A DNA stretch of 13,651 bases, taken from contig DTSG01000180.1 in NCBI GenBank assembly GCA_012965455.1, forward strand, positions 1-13,651, given 5' to 3'. Under the pieces are notes generated by a model. It was not told where the DNA came from and did no database searches. It worked only from the letters and a program-made list of their open reading frames with translations. The position numbers and the translations under genes are program-made. The stretch is from Planctomycetaceae bacterium (GTDB lineage: Bacteria > Planctomycetota > Planctomycetia > Pirellulales > Pirellulaceae). Below, piece after piece: positions 13,641 to 13,651 of this stretch; position 1 is the first letter of the stretch, and the number at the start of each line of letters is the position of its first letter.

Positions 13641-13651
13641 GATAACACCGT

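Overview
The window reads as a bacterial chromosomal segment with a base composition near 50% GC. It most resembles a planctomycete of the Pirellulales/Rhodopirellula kind. That assignment is an inference from protein style (the dnaK N-terminus MVSGEKIIGIDLGTTNSV, the PheA motif GPIYSYSYLA, separate coaC and coaB genes) and from gene order; no marker gene such as rRNA is present. Apart from a dnaK start at the far left on the minus strand, every gene lies on the plus strand.

Layout. (1) 1-103: the first 26 or so codons of dnaK on the minus strand. It breaks off abruptly into 31 bases that are an inverted near-copy (30/31) of the inside of pheA. This looks like a fold-back chimera or assembly artefact at a contig edge. 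(2) 104-562: divergent region with a 7-bp inverted repeat in the dnaK leader and one doubtful ORF. (3) 563-3429: aromatic amino-acid and central metabolism genes: prephenate dehydratase (pheA), DAHP synthase with an N-terminal regulatory domain, and triosephosphate isomerase (tpiA). (4) 3573-4217: secG, with an unusually long, extremely acidic C-terminal tail that holds eight perfect copies of a 12-bp repeat. (5) 4323-7287: the widely conserved yicC-gmk-rpoZ-coaC-coaB cluster, tightly packed, with coaB and coaC as separate genes. (6) 7302-9262: a translationally coupled pair, an SMP-30/gluconolactonase-like hydrolase and a D-2-hydroxyacid dehydrogenase. It is probably an accessory sugar-acid or hydroxyacid function set among housekeeping genes. 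(7) 9311-12410: rimO, a PgsA-like CDP-alcohol phosphatidyltransferase and a CPBP-family membrane protease. (8) 12452-13543: a Gfo/Idh/MocA oxidoreductase with its own strong ribosome binding site, then about 100 bases of non-coding sequence.

The genes mostly serve core functions: aromatic amino-acid synthesis (DAHP synthase at entry, PheA at the phenylalanine branch), glycolysis, Sec export, GMP phosphorylation, RNA polymerase omega, coenzyme A synthesis, ribosomal protein S12 modification and phospholipid synthesis. I see no phage, IS element, CRISPR array, tRNA, rRNA or defence system. The points most worth checking are the fold-back junction at the left end, the SecG acidic tandem repeat, the SMP-30/dehydrogenase pair and the unexplained 459-base dnaK-pheA gap.
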